From: Atherix ibis | Lineage: Eukaryota > Arthropoda > Insecta > Diptera > Athericidae | DNA length: 64,000 bases | Direction: 5' to 3' | Assembly: GCA_958298945.1 (NCBI GenBank) | Contig: OY282609.1 | Location: 58,810,220 to 58,874,219, forward strand | In this document: positions 35,687 to 45,949 of the stretch, one piece after another | How positions within the stretch are numbered: position 1 is the first letter of the stretch | Layout of the letters: each line of letters opens with the position of its first letter | Notes under the pieces: model-generated | What the model was told of the DNA's origin: nothing | What the model saw: only the letters and a program-made list of their open reading frames with translations | Databases searched by the model: none | Made by a program: the position numbers and the translations under genes

Positions 35687-37663
35687 GTGTAGGGTATATT
35701 CAAGTGTTGAGTGAAAGCTCTGACTCTCTCTATTTCTCTTTCTACCATCCTCCTTGGGTTCAACCTTTTTCAAAATTACCATTACAGCAAAACCACCTAT
35801 GGCACTCCTGCAAAAAAAAAATACTACTATAAGACATTTTTGAAATAGATAACAGACATTCCAGAATCTAATTTAGTTTTTCCGTTTAAAGAACGATAAA
35901 ATTTAGATGATGTTGCTTTCATATGAATATGTGTGTAGGTATCATTATTGTAAGTTTCAGATTATTTAGTTTCCATCTTCAGAATATATTTTAGATTTAG
36001 CATTGTTATTGGATCTAACACTATTGGTTCTATTGTTTCAGTAGATCCATTTTTATGATGAATTGAATACCACAGACATTTTGTAGAGGTGTGCAAGATA
36101 CTCGTAATTAATGAAAATTATTTGTACGTTAGTCCCTTCCAGACCGACAGTGTAAATTTAAACCTCGTCCGGTGACTACGTGTTTTTGTAGTCCGTTACG
36201 AAATTTGAAGTAACGATGGGCCATCAAATTTTGTGTTAAGCTTGGTGTAGCTGTGATTTTAACTTACAAAAAGTTGCAATGAACCTTTGGGGAACAGTCT
36301 ATACCAGCACAGGTGTTTGGGGGTTATGTTCACAGCAGAAAAGATGCTATAATCGATTTGTATATATTTTTTCGGTATATTTCTAAGCTACTATATTTTC
36401 TGTATCTATTGATACAGTATTTAGAGTACTAATATAACAGGTTATAATCCTACACATCTCATTCTGAATTTTACTGATGTCTTCTGTTATATTATGATTT
36501 TGTATTATACGAAATTTAATTTGAGAAATTAATATTATTGAAAGAACATTATTTTGTGTCCTTGCAATCATTTCCAATCATATGCACTTTCCATCAGCGG
36601 TGAAAAAGTATTCTCTGAATACACTCCTTTTCCTCTTCGGCTTCCACTATTCTCCATTTTTACTCTACCTCCACTACACACATAATAGTTATATTTTGTT
36701 TTCCATGTGCGTAAACATAACAGCATATACATAAATAATTGTAAACATTTAAAATTGGCTCGAAGTTTTTAATCGAAAAGGACAAAAAAAAATATCAAAA
36801 AAAATAAAAATATGCTACCTTCAAATATTCAAATAATAATTGTATGGGAAGAAGATGAAAATCAAAAAATTATTTTTTTTTTTAAAAGAATTACTTTAGT
36901 TCGATTGTTTTTTTTTTTAATTTTTTTTTTCATTTAAAAAAATTGTGTAAACTACACATTAAACTTTGATAATTTAAATGAAATATAATTAATGTTCATA
37001 TTAAAGAGAAGAAATTCGAGAAATAATATTTTTCATTATTATTTATATTGATTTGGTTTAACTTGATTAGCTTATATATGTACAATACCAATAAAAAGTG
37101 TTTTGCATAGTGTTTATTTTTTAGAATAATTATAGAAAAAGATTTTTATTTGTATTTTTTAGTAAATAAAAAACTTTCATTTTCATTAAGCAAACAGAAA
37201 TAAGTATAATTGATCGAAGGAAGGACAAGTTTAAAACTTAGATTTGAAAAGTAATAAGAAGAATCGTGAAAAAATATTCAACATATTTAATAAAATAATA
37301 TTTTTTTTTTAACAATGACCATCCTAACCTAATATACATATTCTATGTGGGTTAATATTAAAATTGCCGTCATATTTTTCTTTTTAATTATTTGTCACAA
37401 CAAATATTTAGTTAGAAATTAGTTTTTTTTTTAAAAGAGTTTATAAAAAATGACTTGTAGTTTATAATGATTTTTTTAAAAATAAAATAAAATTTTCGAT
37501 TAAATTGATTTCAATAAAAAAAAACCGTTTTTTTTTTTTTTGTAATTTGAGTTATAAAAACTCTATATGAGAGTATGAATAAAATTATGTAACTTTTATC
37601 TGAACCATGTGATTGATTAAAAATTTCATCAGATAGAATATTTTTTGTTGTTGTTAATTTTGA

Positions 37664-37817
37664 TTTATAAATACTTTGGATAACAGTTAGAATAAAAATG
37701 TACGAAACATGAATCAGTGTCAAACAATTATTTTACTGCACATTCAAAACAAATATGTCACCTTTTTATTCATGTTTCGTACTATTATTGTCACTGTTAC
37801 CCAAAGTATTTATAAAT
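37664..37817. repeat. Long imperfect inverted repeat (possible hairpin RNA)
   Basis: Arms 37664-37714 and 37768-37817 are complementary over about 50 bp except for a central 11-12-nt internal loop. The outer stem is ATTTATAAATACTTTGG and the inner stem GTACGAAACATGAAT, each with its complement on the other side. The terminal loop is 53 nt. A large pre-miRNA or a MITE would both fit. Confidence 0.55.
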
Positions 37818-38750
37818 AAGTATGCACAAAAAAAAATATTTTTGTAATATTTTTTTTCACTTCTGACTAACTCATGAAAAGATTGGTTTTCAATTTATTA
37901 TTTTAGTAAAAAGGAAAATAAAACTACAAATTAAAAAAATAGTCAGAAAACGTAAATAACTTTTAAGAAAATGTCTAGAAAAGAATTAGTAAATAATTTG
38001 GGAGTATTTAGAAGAAAAAAATAATAAGAAAACAAAATGAAATCATGAAATTCTACTAAAATAATATTTTAAATATATATTATATTTAAAAAAAAAAATC
38101 AATGGTATGTATTGAAATGAAAGTGGAGACATTCCAATGGAAGTAAAAAGAAAAAACCATAATAAAAATAGAAAAAAAATATGACAAATTAGAATTAATT
38201 ACAAAAAATAATTGAAATTTTAAGAAAAAACATGTTGAAATTATTAATTTAATTGTAATTAATAATATTTAATATTGAAAATATCCGTAAACAAATTATA
38301 TTGAGAATAAAATAATGACTATGGATATTTAGATAAATTGGAAAATAGAGAATTCAGAAATTCATGTCCTATCATTTATTTATCAATTACTTCAATTTAT
38401 GGAGAATTTTAATTATTTCTTTTTAAAGAATCTGCAAATTATGAAGAAATGCCTTTATTTTGTAAACATTGTAATAATATTTGACTTTTTTTTTTTTTAT
38501 AAATAATTACGAAAAAAATTCGAAAGTTCTCTCTAACTGAGCTGAATTAACAGTTTTATGTAAAGACATGCGGATATTAAATAATAAAATAAATTTAAAT
38601 TTAATTGGACAGATAAAATATAAATATTGTACTATAAACTAATTTTCCTATTTACAAAAAATTTTTTATTATATTGCGATAATTTGTACTTTCATTTATT
38701 GCATTTTGATACGATTTCCATGCCATAATTCAGGCACAAAAACGATTTTG

Positions 38751-38814
38751 TAGATGCTAGTGAGATGCCATTTAAAAAAAAAACAAGTTTAGATGGCATC
38801 TCATTCCCACTACC
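38751..38814. ncRNA. Pre-miRNA-like hairpin
   Basis: TGAGATGCCATTTAAA (38761-38776) pairs with TTTAGATGGCATCTCA (38788-38803) over 16 bp with one G:U pair, around an A-rich loop of 11 nt. Weaker pairing continues outward (TAGATGCTAG against CCCACTACC). Length fits a short pre-miRNA. I know no matching miRNA. Confidence 0.35.
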
Positions 38815-39005
38815 TTTGTGGTTATTATTAACCATAAGATTGAGTCCAGTTAGTAAAAACTGGCATTTAAAGTGCCACAACTGGATAAGTGCATTCAATT
38901 ATATCCTTTTTGGTTACTGTCCTGTTTTTGCGTTGCAATAGTCCAGACGCATGCATGCTGTATACGTTTATAGATTGTACAGAAAATAATTTCTTGCCAG
39001 TGCAC

Positions 39006-39067
39006 AGGCAGTGTGACTAAAACACTTTCTAAAGTCATTTTCAGAAACTGCATTACTCACACTGCCT
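39006..39067 (+). ncRNA. Pre-miRNA-like hairpin with miR-34-like 5' arm seed
   Basis: Two 25-nt arms (39006-39030 and 39043-39067) pair with four mismatches around a 12-nt loop, giving the size and shape of a metazoan pre-miRNA. The 5' arm starts AGGCAGTGTGACTAA. The stretch GGCAGTGTG is shared with the 5' end of miR-34 (TGGCAGTGTGGTTAGC), but the rest differs, so this is not a clear miR-34. It lies in non-coding sequence between cropped and the transposon nest. Confidence 0.4.
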
Positions 39068-39332
39068 ATAAACACATTTTCCTACACTATTTGTATGCGA
39101 CATGCATCTCGATTGTTATTTGAACTCTTGGTAGATAGCTTAAAATAGCAAATATTTAAAACAAAAGATATCAGTTCTTTACAAAAAGTATTTTAGTAAA
39201 ATTTTATTTTATTCAATAAAAAAAACTTTATCTTTTTGCAACGCTTATTAACAAAACAACATTTTCGCCTAAAATACTACAATAGAACAAAATATGTTCT
39301 ATTTGGCCCAATGCATTTGAAATAAATGAATA

Positions 39333-39335
<3 letters not shown>

Positions 39336-39368
<33 letters not shown>
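39336..39368. repeat. (AT)n microsatellite
   Basis: An uninterrupted run of about 16 AT units. Confidence 0.9.
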
Positions 39369-39373
<5 letters not shown>

Positions 39374-40941
39374 CAAATCAATGAAATTTAAAATCCTAAA
39401 AATGGATGAAAAAATTAAAATAAAAGATATTGAGTGAAATTATTTAAAGAAAAAATTTAAACACAAAAAGTATACGTGCTACGGTTAAAAAATATATAAA
39501 TGAATTTAAAATTTAAAAAAAAAAATACAATAAATAAGAATATATAGAATTATTTTCAAATAAAAAAAAATTATATATTGTATAATAAATTAAAACAAAA
39601 AAATATTAATAAATAAATAAATATATACAATTAAAGGAAGAGTAAAAAGTTGATAATAATAAAAACCAAATTCATATATTTATTATTGGCATTTCTTATA
39701 AATAAATTAGAAAAAATATTTTTTTTTTTAAAAACCCAATACCTGTAATCTCAATTTAAATACAAACAGGAAAGACACATTTTGTTCGAGTCAACTTTAA
39801 AAAAGAATGAATTTATTTACAAAATTGTTTTTTTTTTTTTTTTGAAGATTTTATTTAAACATAAATAAGTAAAATAATGAATAATATTAAGGAAAATATA
39901 TTTAGAATTAAAAATAAAAAAACTGAAGATGAAAATCAATCGATCAAATTTTCAATAGTATTAAAATGGTTATAATTATGGAAGTAGAATAAAAAGTATG
40001 ATAAGAAACTCACTTTTACGTAAAAGCAACGACTGATTTTTTTTGTTTCTCTTCTTTTGTAAATTCAATATTTTAACTAAAATAAAATTGTAATGTTTAA
40101 TTAAGAAATATTATATTGTTTGTTAATAGAGGTTGATGTGAAAAAAGTCAGTCATTATATGCAACAAATAGTTTCAAATAAAATTAAAAAAAGAGAGTTA
40201 GTGGTAGTTTTGAGTTGGTGAGATTATAACGTTTTTTGGGGCGGGGACGGGGGTGGGTAATAGTATGCTAGGAGGAAAAAAAGTATCCAGAAAATATTGA
40301 TTGAATTTATAAAAGTAAAATTATTAATAAATAATTAAAATCATAAAGTAAAAAAAAAATTAAGAAAAAAAAAATTATTAGATAGAATTCAAGAATAATA
40401 TTTAAGGAAATGCAGAGAAAAAATTACTATAAATAAATAAAGAAATCATTGAACGTTATTTATATGAGTAAATAATTAAATAAGTAAATATGTGAATATT
40501 TTAAGGCATTAATTATATATGCATGCTACTGCATAGCTGTATATATATATAAAATTGAAAAATAAATTTGAAGAAAAAATTAGAAAAAAAACAACTATTA
40601 TTATTATTAATATACATATATTATTATAGAAAAATAGAACATAATAATTATTATTATGATTATCATTACAATTATTATTATTATTATTATAATTATTATT
40701 ATTAATATAAATTAAACTATGATTATAAGTAATTCTGTTTAATATAAATATTTAAAAAAAAAATATGTTTATATTAAATAAAAAATATATTATAAATATA
40801 AATTGAAGGGGAAAATGAAGAAACCGAGGATTTAATTAATAAATTTAAAAATAAGGAAATCAATTTCTTTTTTTTTAACGAGTGCGGGGGCAGGGGTGTG
40901 TAAATTTACTTTTTAAACCATCGGCTGTTTGTCCGTATATA

Positions 40942-42222
40942 CGAGGGTCGTTCAATAAGTCCTTAGAAAAAGATGGAAAAAACTGTTTTTTAAAAAAATT
41001 TTTTTTTATTTTTCAACATAATCTCCTTTTAGCTCTATACACTTTTCCAACCGTTTTTCCAAAATTTTTATCCCGTCCAAAAAAAAAGGATTTCGGAAGT
41101 TCTGCAAAATACTCATCCGTGTGAGCAATGACGTCCTCGTTGGAAGTGAACCGTCGTCCGCCAAGCCATTTCTTCAGATTGGGGAAAAGAAAATAGTCAC
41201 TCGGGGCCAAATCTGGTGAATAAGCGGGATGCTGCAACAATTCCATTCTCAATTCCACAATTTTGGCCATGGAAACAGCGCAAATGTGCACACGCGCATT
41301 GTTCTGATGCAAGAGGATTTTTTTCTTCTTCAGATGGGGGCGTTTCTCTTTGATTTCCTCGCTCAACCGTTGCAATAACGACGCGTAATACGCTCCTGTT
41401 ATTGTTTTTCCTTTTTCCAAGTAGTCGATAAAAATGATGCCCTGCGAATCCCAAAAGACCGTGGCCATCACCTTGCCGGCCGATGGCACAGTTTTTGCCT
41501 TCTTCGGAGCCCGTTCACCCTTGAAAATCCACTGTGATGACTGTCTCTTCGTTTCTAGAGTGTAGTAGTGTATCCAGGTTTCGTCCACAGTGACATATCG
41601 ACGAAGGAATTCGGCAGAATTGCGATGACAGAGTGCCAACATAGCCTCAGAGTCCACTACACGATTGCGCTTATTCTCCTCTGAGAGCAAACGCGGCACC
41701 CATCTTGCCGAAATTTTTTTCATAGACAATTTTTCATGCAAAATTGAAGCGACTGTAACTTGGTGATATGCCCGTGGCCTCAACTAATTCCTCAACTAAT
41801 CTTTCAAAATCAGATCGTGGATTTTGTCGATGATTTCAGGAGTAGACACCTCAACTGGGCGTCCTGAACGATGTTCATCTTTTGTGGATGAACGGCCACG
41901 TTTAAATTCATTCACCCAATTGTAAACCGTCGCAAACACAGGTGCAGATGTGCCATGAACTGCATCCAACTCGGCTTTGATTTCTTTCGGGCTTAAGCCT
42001 TTCAAATGGAGATGTTTGATGACAGCCCTAAACTCGATTTTTTCCATTGTTATGCACAAATAAATGTCGTCAACTTTAATCGACGATAGAAATTGACCTA
42101 CGCTATGGATCGAGCTGAAATTTTGACAGCTTTTCTGTCTATAATGCTACTTACAAAAAAATCTTTACCGACACTACGAGCGCAATTTCCCGGATTTTCT
42201 AAGGACTTATTGAACGACCCTG
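40942..42222 (-). mobile_element. Full-length but inactive mariner element
   Basis: The element is 1281 bp, the normal mariner size. It is flanked by TA (40940-40941 and 42223-42224) and has inverted ends sharing AGGGTCGTTCAATAAGTCC, offset by one base. Transposase is on the minus strand in two frames. 41796-42059 is the N-terminal helix-turn-helix part (MEKIEFRAVIKHLHLKGLS, VYNWVNEFKRGR); it ends at a stop. 41013-41783 is the catalytic part (ISARWVPRLL, TVDETWIHYY, HPAYSPDLAPSDYFLF). The stop and a nearby frameshift separate them. The second catalytic Asp is Asn in HQNNARVH (normally HxDNA), so the enzyme would be dead even if the frames were continuous. Confidence 0.92.
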
Positions 42223-42224
42223 TA

Positions 42225-43621
42225 TAGACTTATTTTGTGACCAGAACTTGGGGACTAGTACTTGATATACCATATGGTTTTATTTTGAAAATTCGTGTAC
42301 ATTACTCCAACTTTTGTGGCTACTCGGGAACATCAATGATTTCGAATTTAACAGTCATTAGTTGAAACGTGAATGTGTCACTAAAAAATAAAGGCTTATA
42401 ACAATTGATTACAACGTTGCATGCGCAGTGAGTTTATGATTGAATACATGTGCTTAACCATTGACAATGTAAGACACATCCTACAGTTTATATTTAATTT
42501 TGTCTCAATTTAATCGCAAACAAAGCAAAATTACAAATTATTTCTGAACACGAAAAAAAGATGTACATTTTTAAAATTATTATCTCTTGAAAAATTACTA
42601 ACGGCAAAAAAAATTTTGAATTGCGTATAAATTAGCTAAGAAAAACCCAATCTTTCAATGCGTTTGAAAGTGGAATAAATCTGCAAGAACTAAATGGAAT
42701 CGAAATGGGTCATATTATACAACCCACGAACGCATGGATTAACATAAATCATATGTTACACCTGATGGAAAAGCTTCAAAAAAATAGTATTCCTGTTGAC
42801 CCAAAGTTAATTTATTCCATGTTAGAGGAGTCAATTGAAAAAAGATGTGGAGTTTGCACTTTCGGCTGGCGAACTTGATCGAAAATATCGGTCTGAAAAT
42901 AGTGATAATCGGTTGACATTTGGAGAAAGCGAAATTAGAAATTTATCAATCAGAATACAATTAGACGAACGAGAAATGGTTCGCGGAGTTCGCGAATACA
43001 ATCTGGAAAAGACATGCGGAAAAACTTTTACATTTGATGTATGCTCTAAATTCTATTCCCATATGAAAGGCTGCTTTTACATTTCATTAAAATTATATTT
43101 GAATATAATATATTTTTTTCTAATAAAAAACTTGGCAAGAAGTGAGTTCCGGCACATTTAAAAAAAAAAATCTCTGATAATATCTTTATAAAAAATTTAA
43201 TCAATAAGTTAAAAATTCTAACTATAGTTCTGCTCCTGCGAACACACATTAAATTAGTCAGTATAATTATCGATATATGTATTATGGTGGTAAATACGAG
43301 TATAGAAAAACATATTTTTGTTTAGTTGGTCACAATTCACATTCAGTTTGTGATAATTCAAACGGTTTATCTAAGGCTTATAGGTTCGCATCGGACCAGT
43401 TTCTTATTGGTAGGAGTACAATTCCGACTGTAAATGAAAACTGCATGCAGTAGGACTGTCAAAATTTTAAAACTCTTGCAGTCTTATGGGAATGCATAAA
43501 ATTCCGATTCTTTTATAGCCGAAAAAGATCTTTTAATTTTGCAGTGCTAGTTCAAGTACTGTCATACATTTCAGTATTTAGTTCTGTTTCAGGATTGTTA
43601 GTTGACAGCTGAAATAGAAGT
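42225..43621. other. Anonymous stretch with a possible broken coding remnant
   Basis: Between the mariner and the solo LTR, about 42651-43070 on the plus strand has two overlapping frames with coding-like character. Frame one reads NAFESGINLQELNGIEMGH and then KLIYSMLEESIEKRCG. Frame two (from 42835) reads FALSAGELDRKYRSENSD and then FGESEIRNLSIRIQLDE. One frameshift would link them. I do not recognise the protein; an old transposon or a pseudogene are both possible. The rest shows nothing. Confidence 0.3.
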
Positions 43622-43626
43622 ATAAA

Positions 43627-43891
43627 TGTTGAAATTCGTTGAGCGCACTCATTGCGGTTTAGTTCCAGTTTGGCAGTATGCGTGTCATTTGCATTAGTAT
43701 GTGTGCGCTACGCTCGATTCGGCCAGCGCGCTCAAATGCAAGAGTCTCTTTCTCTTTCACCAGCCGAACAATAAACACGCTGATCTCATTATTATTAACT
43801 TTTGTATCAAAGTGCCGGCATTATTTATTTCACTTATTTCACAGCGGAATTGGTCTACAACAATCTATACGGCAGTCGATTATACTCAACA
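43627..43891. repeat. Solo LTR with 5-bp target duplication
   Basis: This 265-bp sequence begins TGTTGA and ends TCAACA, the short inverted ends typical of LTRs. It is flanked by the exact direct repeat ATAAA (43622-43626 and 43892-43896). It contains an AATAAA near 43769 and is less AT-rich than its surroundings. It is unrelated to the LTRs of the neighbouring Ty3 element, which starts 33 bp later. A 5-bp duplication fits several LTR superfamilies, including BEL/Pao and Copia. Confidence 0.8.
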
Positions 43892-43924
43892 ATAAATCTT
43901 AGATTATAGAGTATAAAAATAGTT

Positions 43925-44253
43925 TGTGGCAATTGGATTAAAAAACTAAAACATTCATACAAACAGTTATACAAGCATGCACGCAACATGCATACTGCAC
44001 ATGCTATACATACACATTGGCATTCACTTGTGCACGGCTGAGTGCCATGGGAATGAATGTGCGTTGCGCGGTTAGTCACACGATAGCACTCAGCATTAAT
44101 ACGCGCTAACTTAACATAAAGCCACATACTTAATTGATAAAGAATATTTTCTATTTTAGAGATTTTCTAAGAAACAATAATGTTAAAAAGTAATATTTGT
44201 TCATTTATGTGAAATATATTTATCATATTTAGTCGGTTATATTAAAAACCACA
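43925..44253 (+). repeat. 5' LTR of the Ty3-type element
   Basis: This 329-bp LTR matches 48966-49290, with scattered substitutions and small indels. It contains the shared block GCACTCAGCATTAATACGCG. It is followed directly by the primer-binding site. Confidence 0.9.
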
Positions 44254-44839
44254 TTGGTGACCCCGACGTGATGTGTGTATTGCGGTCTGAAATCTAAATC
44301 GTGCGATTTATATTTGTACGTGTGTTAAATTAAAATTCAAGCCAAAGTGATAAGAACTGTAATTTCTCAAATACGCAATTTGTTAAAAGCGTATTAAAGG
44401 CAAAAAGAAGAAAATTATATTAACAGATTATATACATAAGCACAAATTGTCAGAGAAACAAGGAGAGGAAATTGATATTTTGACTGGCAGTGTGTTTGTG
44501 TTTGTACGTTATTTAGTTTGATTGTGAAATTGCACTGACAGATAGAAAAGAGACAACAAGAAGGTGAACTTAACGCAACAGCAACAATAAAATAGCAGCA
44601 GCAAAATCGACTACCATAAAAGCTGAACATAAAGTGGCACACAATCGTCCATCAGCTAGGATAGCATGGAAGTTACTACATCTGTGGCTTCTACACAACC
44701 AAAATTGAATATTTAAATCGTTGCGAGAGAATTCAAGCAAACAACTTGTTAAGGAAGGGGGCGATTGTGAAAAACTACCGCCCTAACCGACAGATATAGA
44801 GATAATTTTATTATTAAATAAAATTTGAAGAATTTCGCA

Positions 44840-45800
44840 ATGGCAATCAATGATCCACCGAAGGAAAATCCTCTATCGCCAGAATTTTAAAATGCAAGTA
44901 ATATTTTTCTAAATAATTCAGCAAATCAAATTTACAGCGTGTCTGTCAAACCAGCACCATTCATCAAAACAGCTCCAAAGTTATACTTCATGCAAATGGA
45001 AGTTCAGTTCATATTAGCTGGTATTACAACCGATTCAATGAAATTTAATCACATTTTGGGATCGTTGGATCCACAATTTCTACAGCCAGTCATTGACATT
45101 ATTGAACATCCGCCATTATTAAATAAATACGAAACACTAAAAACACGAATTTTAGCCGAATTCACACATTCTAATCAGCAAAATCTGCGTATTTTGTTAA
45201 AATAAACTGAATTGGGTGATGCCAAGCCATCACAACTTCTTCGAAAAATGCGCGAGCTCTCAAATAATGCACTCTCAGATGAGGCGTTAAAAACACTTTG
45301 GATTGACCCTTTGCCAGAACAAGTTCATCCTGTTATCTCCACTGCTGACGGCGATTTGACAAAAATTGCAAGCATAGCGGACAAAATTTTAGAAATTAAA
45401 ACGTTTCGACAAATAAGCGAGGTAGCAACTGTCTCTACTTCACGGCAAACTTTGCAAGCATGGCGGACAAAATTTTAGAAATTACAACGTTTCGACAAAT
45501 AAGCGAGGTAGCAACGGTCTCTACTTCACGGCAAACTTTGCAAGCATGGCGGACAAAATTTTAGAAATTACAACGTTTCGACAAATTAGCGAGGTAGCAA
45601 CGGCCTCTACTTCACGGAAAACTTCTGACAACGTGTCACCTCAAATTTCCGCTTTAACACATCAGATTGAGGAACTTTCAAAAAAGTTCTCACAATTTTC
45701 GAATAATCGGGACGCTCACAAAGTCGCGTTAAATCAAAAGATCGCAGACGATCCACTTCACGTCCTAACAATAATAGTTAATATTGCTATTATCACTTAA
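44840..45800 (+). pseudogene. Ty3 gag remnant
   Basis: From ATG 44840 the frame is soon stopped, then continues as a capsid-like sequence (MQMEVQFILAGITTDSMKF, LLNKYETLKTRILAEF). After a stop at about 45205 it goes on (DAKPSQLLRKMRELS, LWIDPLPEQVHPV). The ordering of 'Q.E.QF..AGI' and 'KYETLK.RI' is that of insect Ty3 gag proteins lacking a clear zinc knuckle. An 86-bp tandem repeat disrupts the 3' part. Confidence 0.8.
45371..45625 (+). repeat. 86-bp tandem repeat, about three copies, within gag
   Basis: Units begin at 45371, 45457 and 45543 (AGCATAGCGGAC or AGCATGGCGGAC) and share TTTCGACAAAT and CTCTACTTCACGG. The spacing of exactly 86 bp is not a multiple of three, so each added unit shifts the gag frame. 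Copies two and three are nearly identical, indicating recent slippage or unequal exchange. Confidence 0.92.
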
Positions 45801-45949
45801 AGTTCGGTGAAATGGTACAAAAATGTACCGAAGCTTGTAAATTTTCGTCCACTAAGGAGGACTCAAAAAACTAATTATTTCCACTTCCGAAACAAAAGCG
45901 AGGGAAGTGGACACCTCGAAAAGTAAACGTCTTTTCATTTTTGTTCGCT

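Larger units (their letters stand above)
35695..40939. other. AT-rich region with three fold-backs, no coding gene seen
   Basis: No exon can be supported. Plus-strand A excess continues to about 40.9 kb. Fold-backs at 37664-37817, 38751-38814 and 39006-39067 are listed separately. An (AT)n run lies at about 39336-39368, and a G-rich patch (GGGGCGGGGACGGGGGTGGG) lies near 40239-40257. Confidence 0.45.

Noticed and set aside
38821..38895. Another miRNA-like fold near the 38.8-kb hairpin
   Set aside because: Pairing (TCCAGTT with AACTGGA, TGGCA with TGCCA) is broken by large bulges and is too weak to stand alone.
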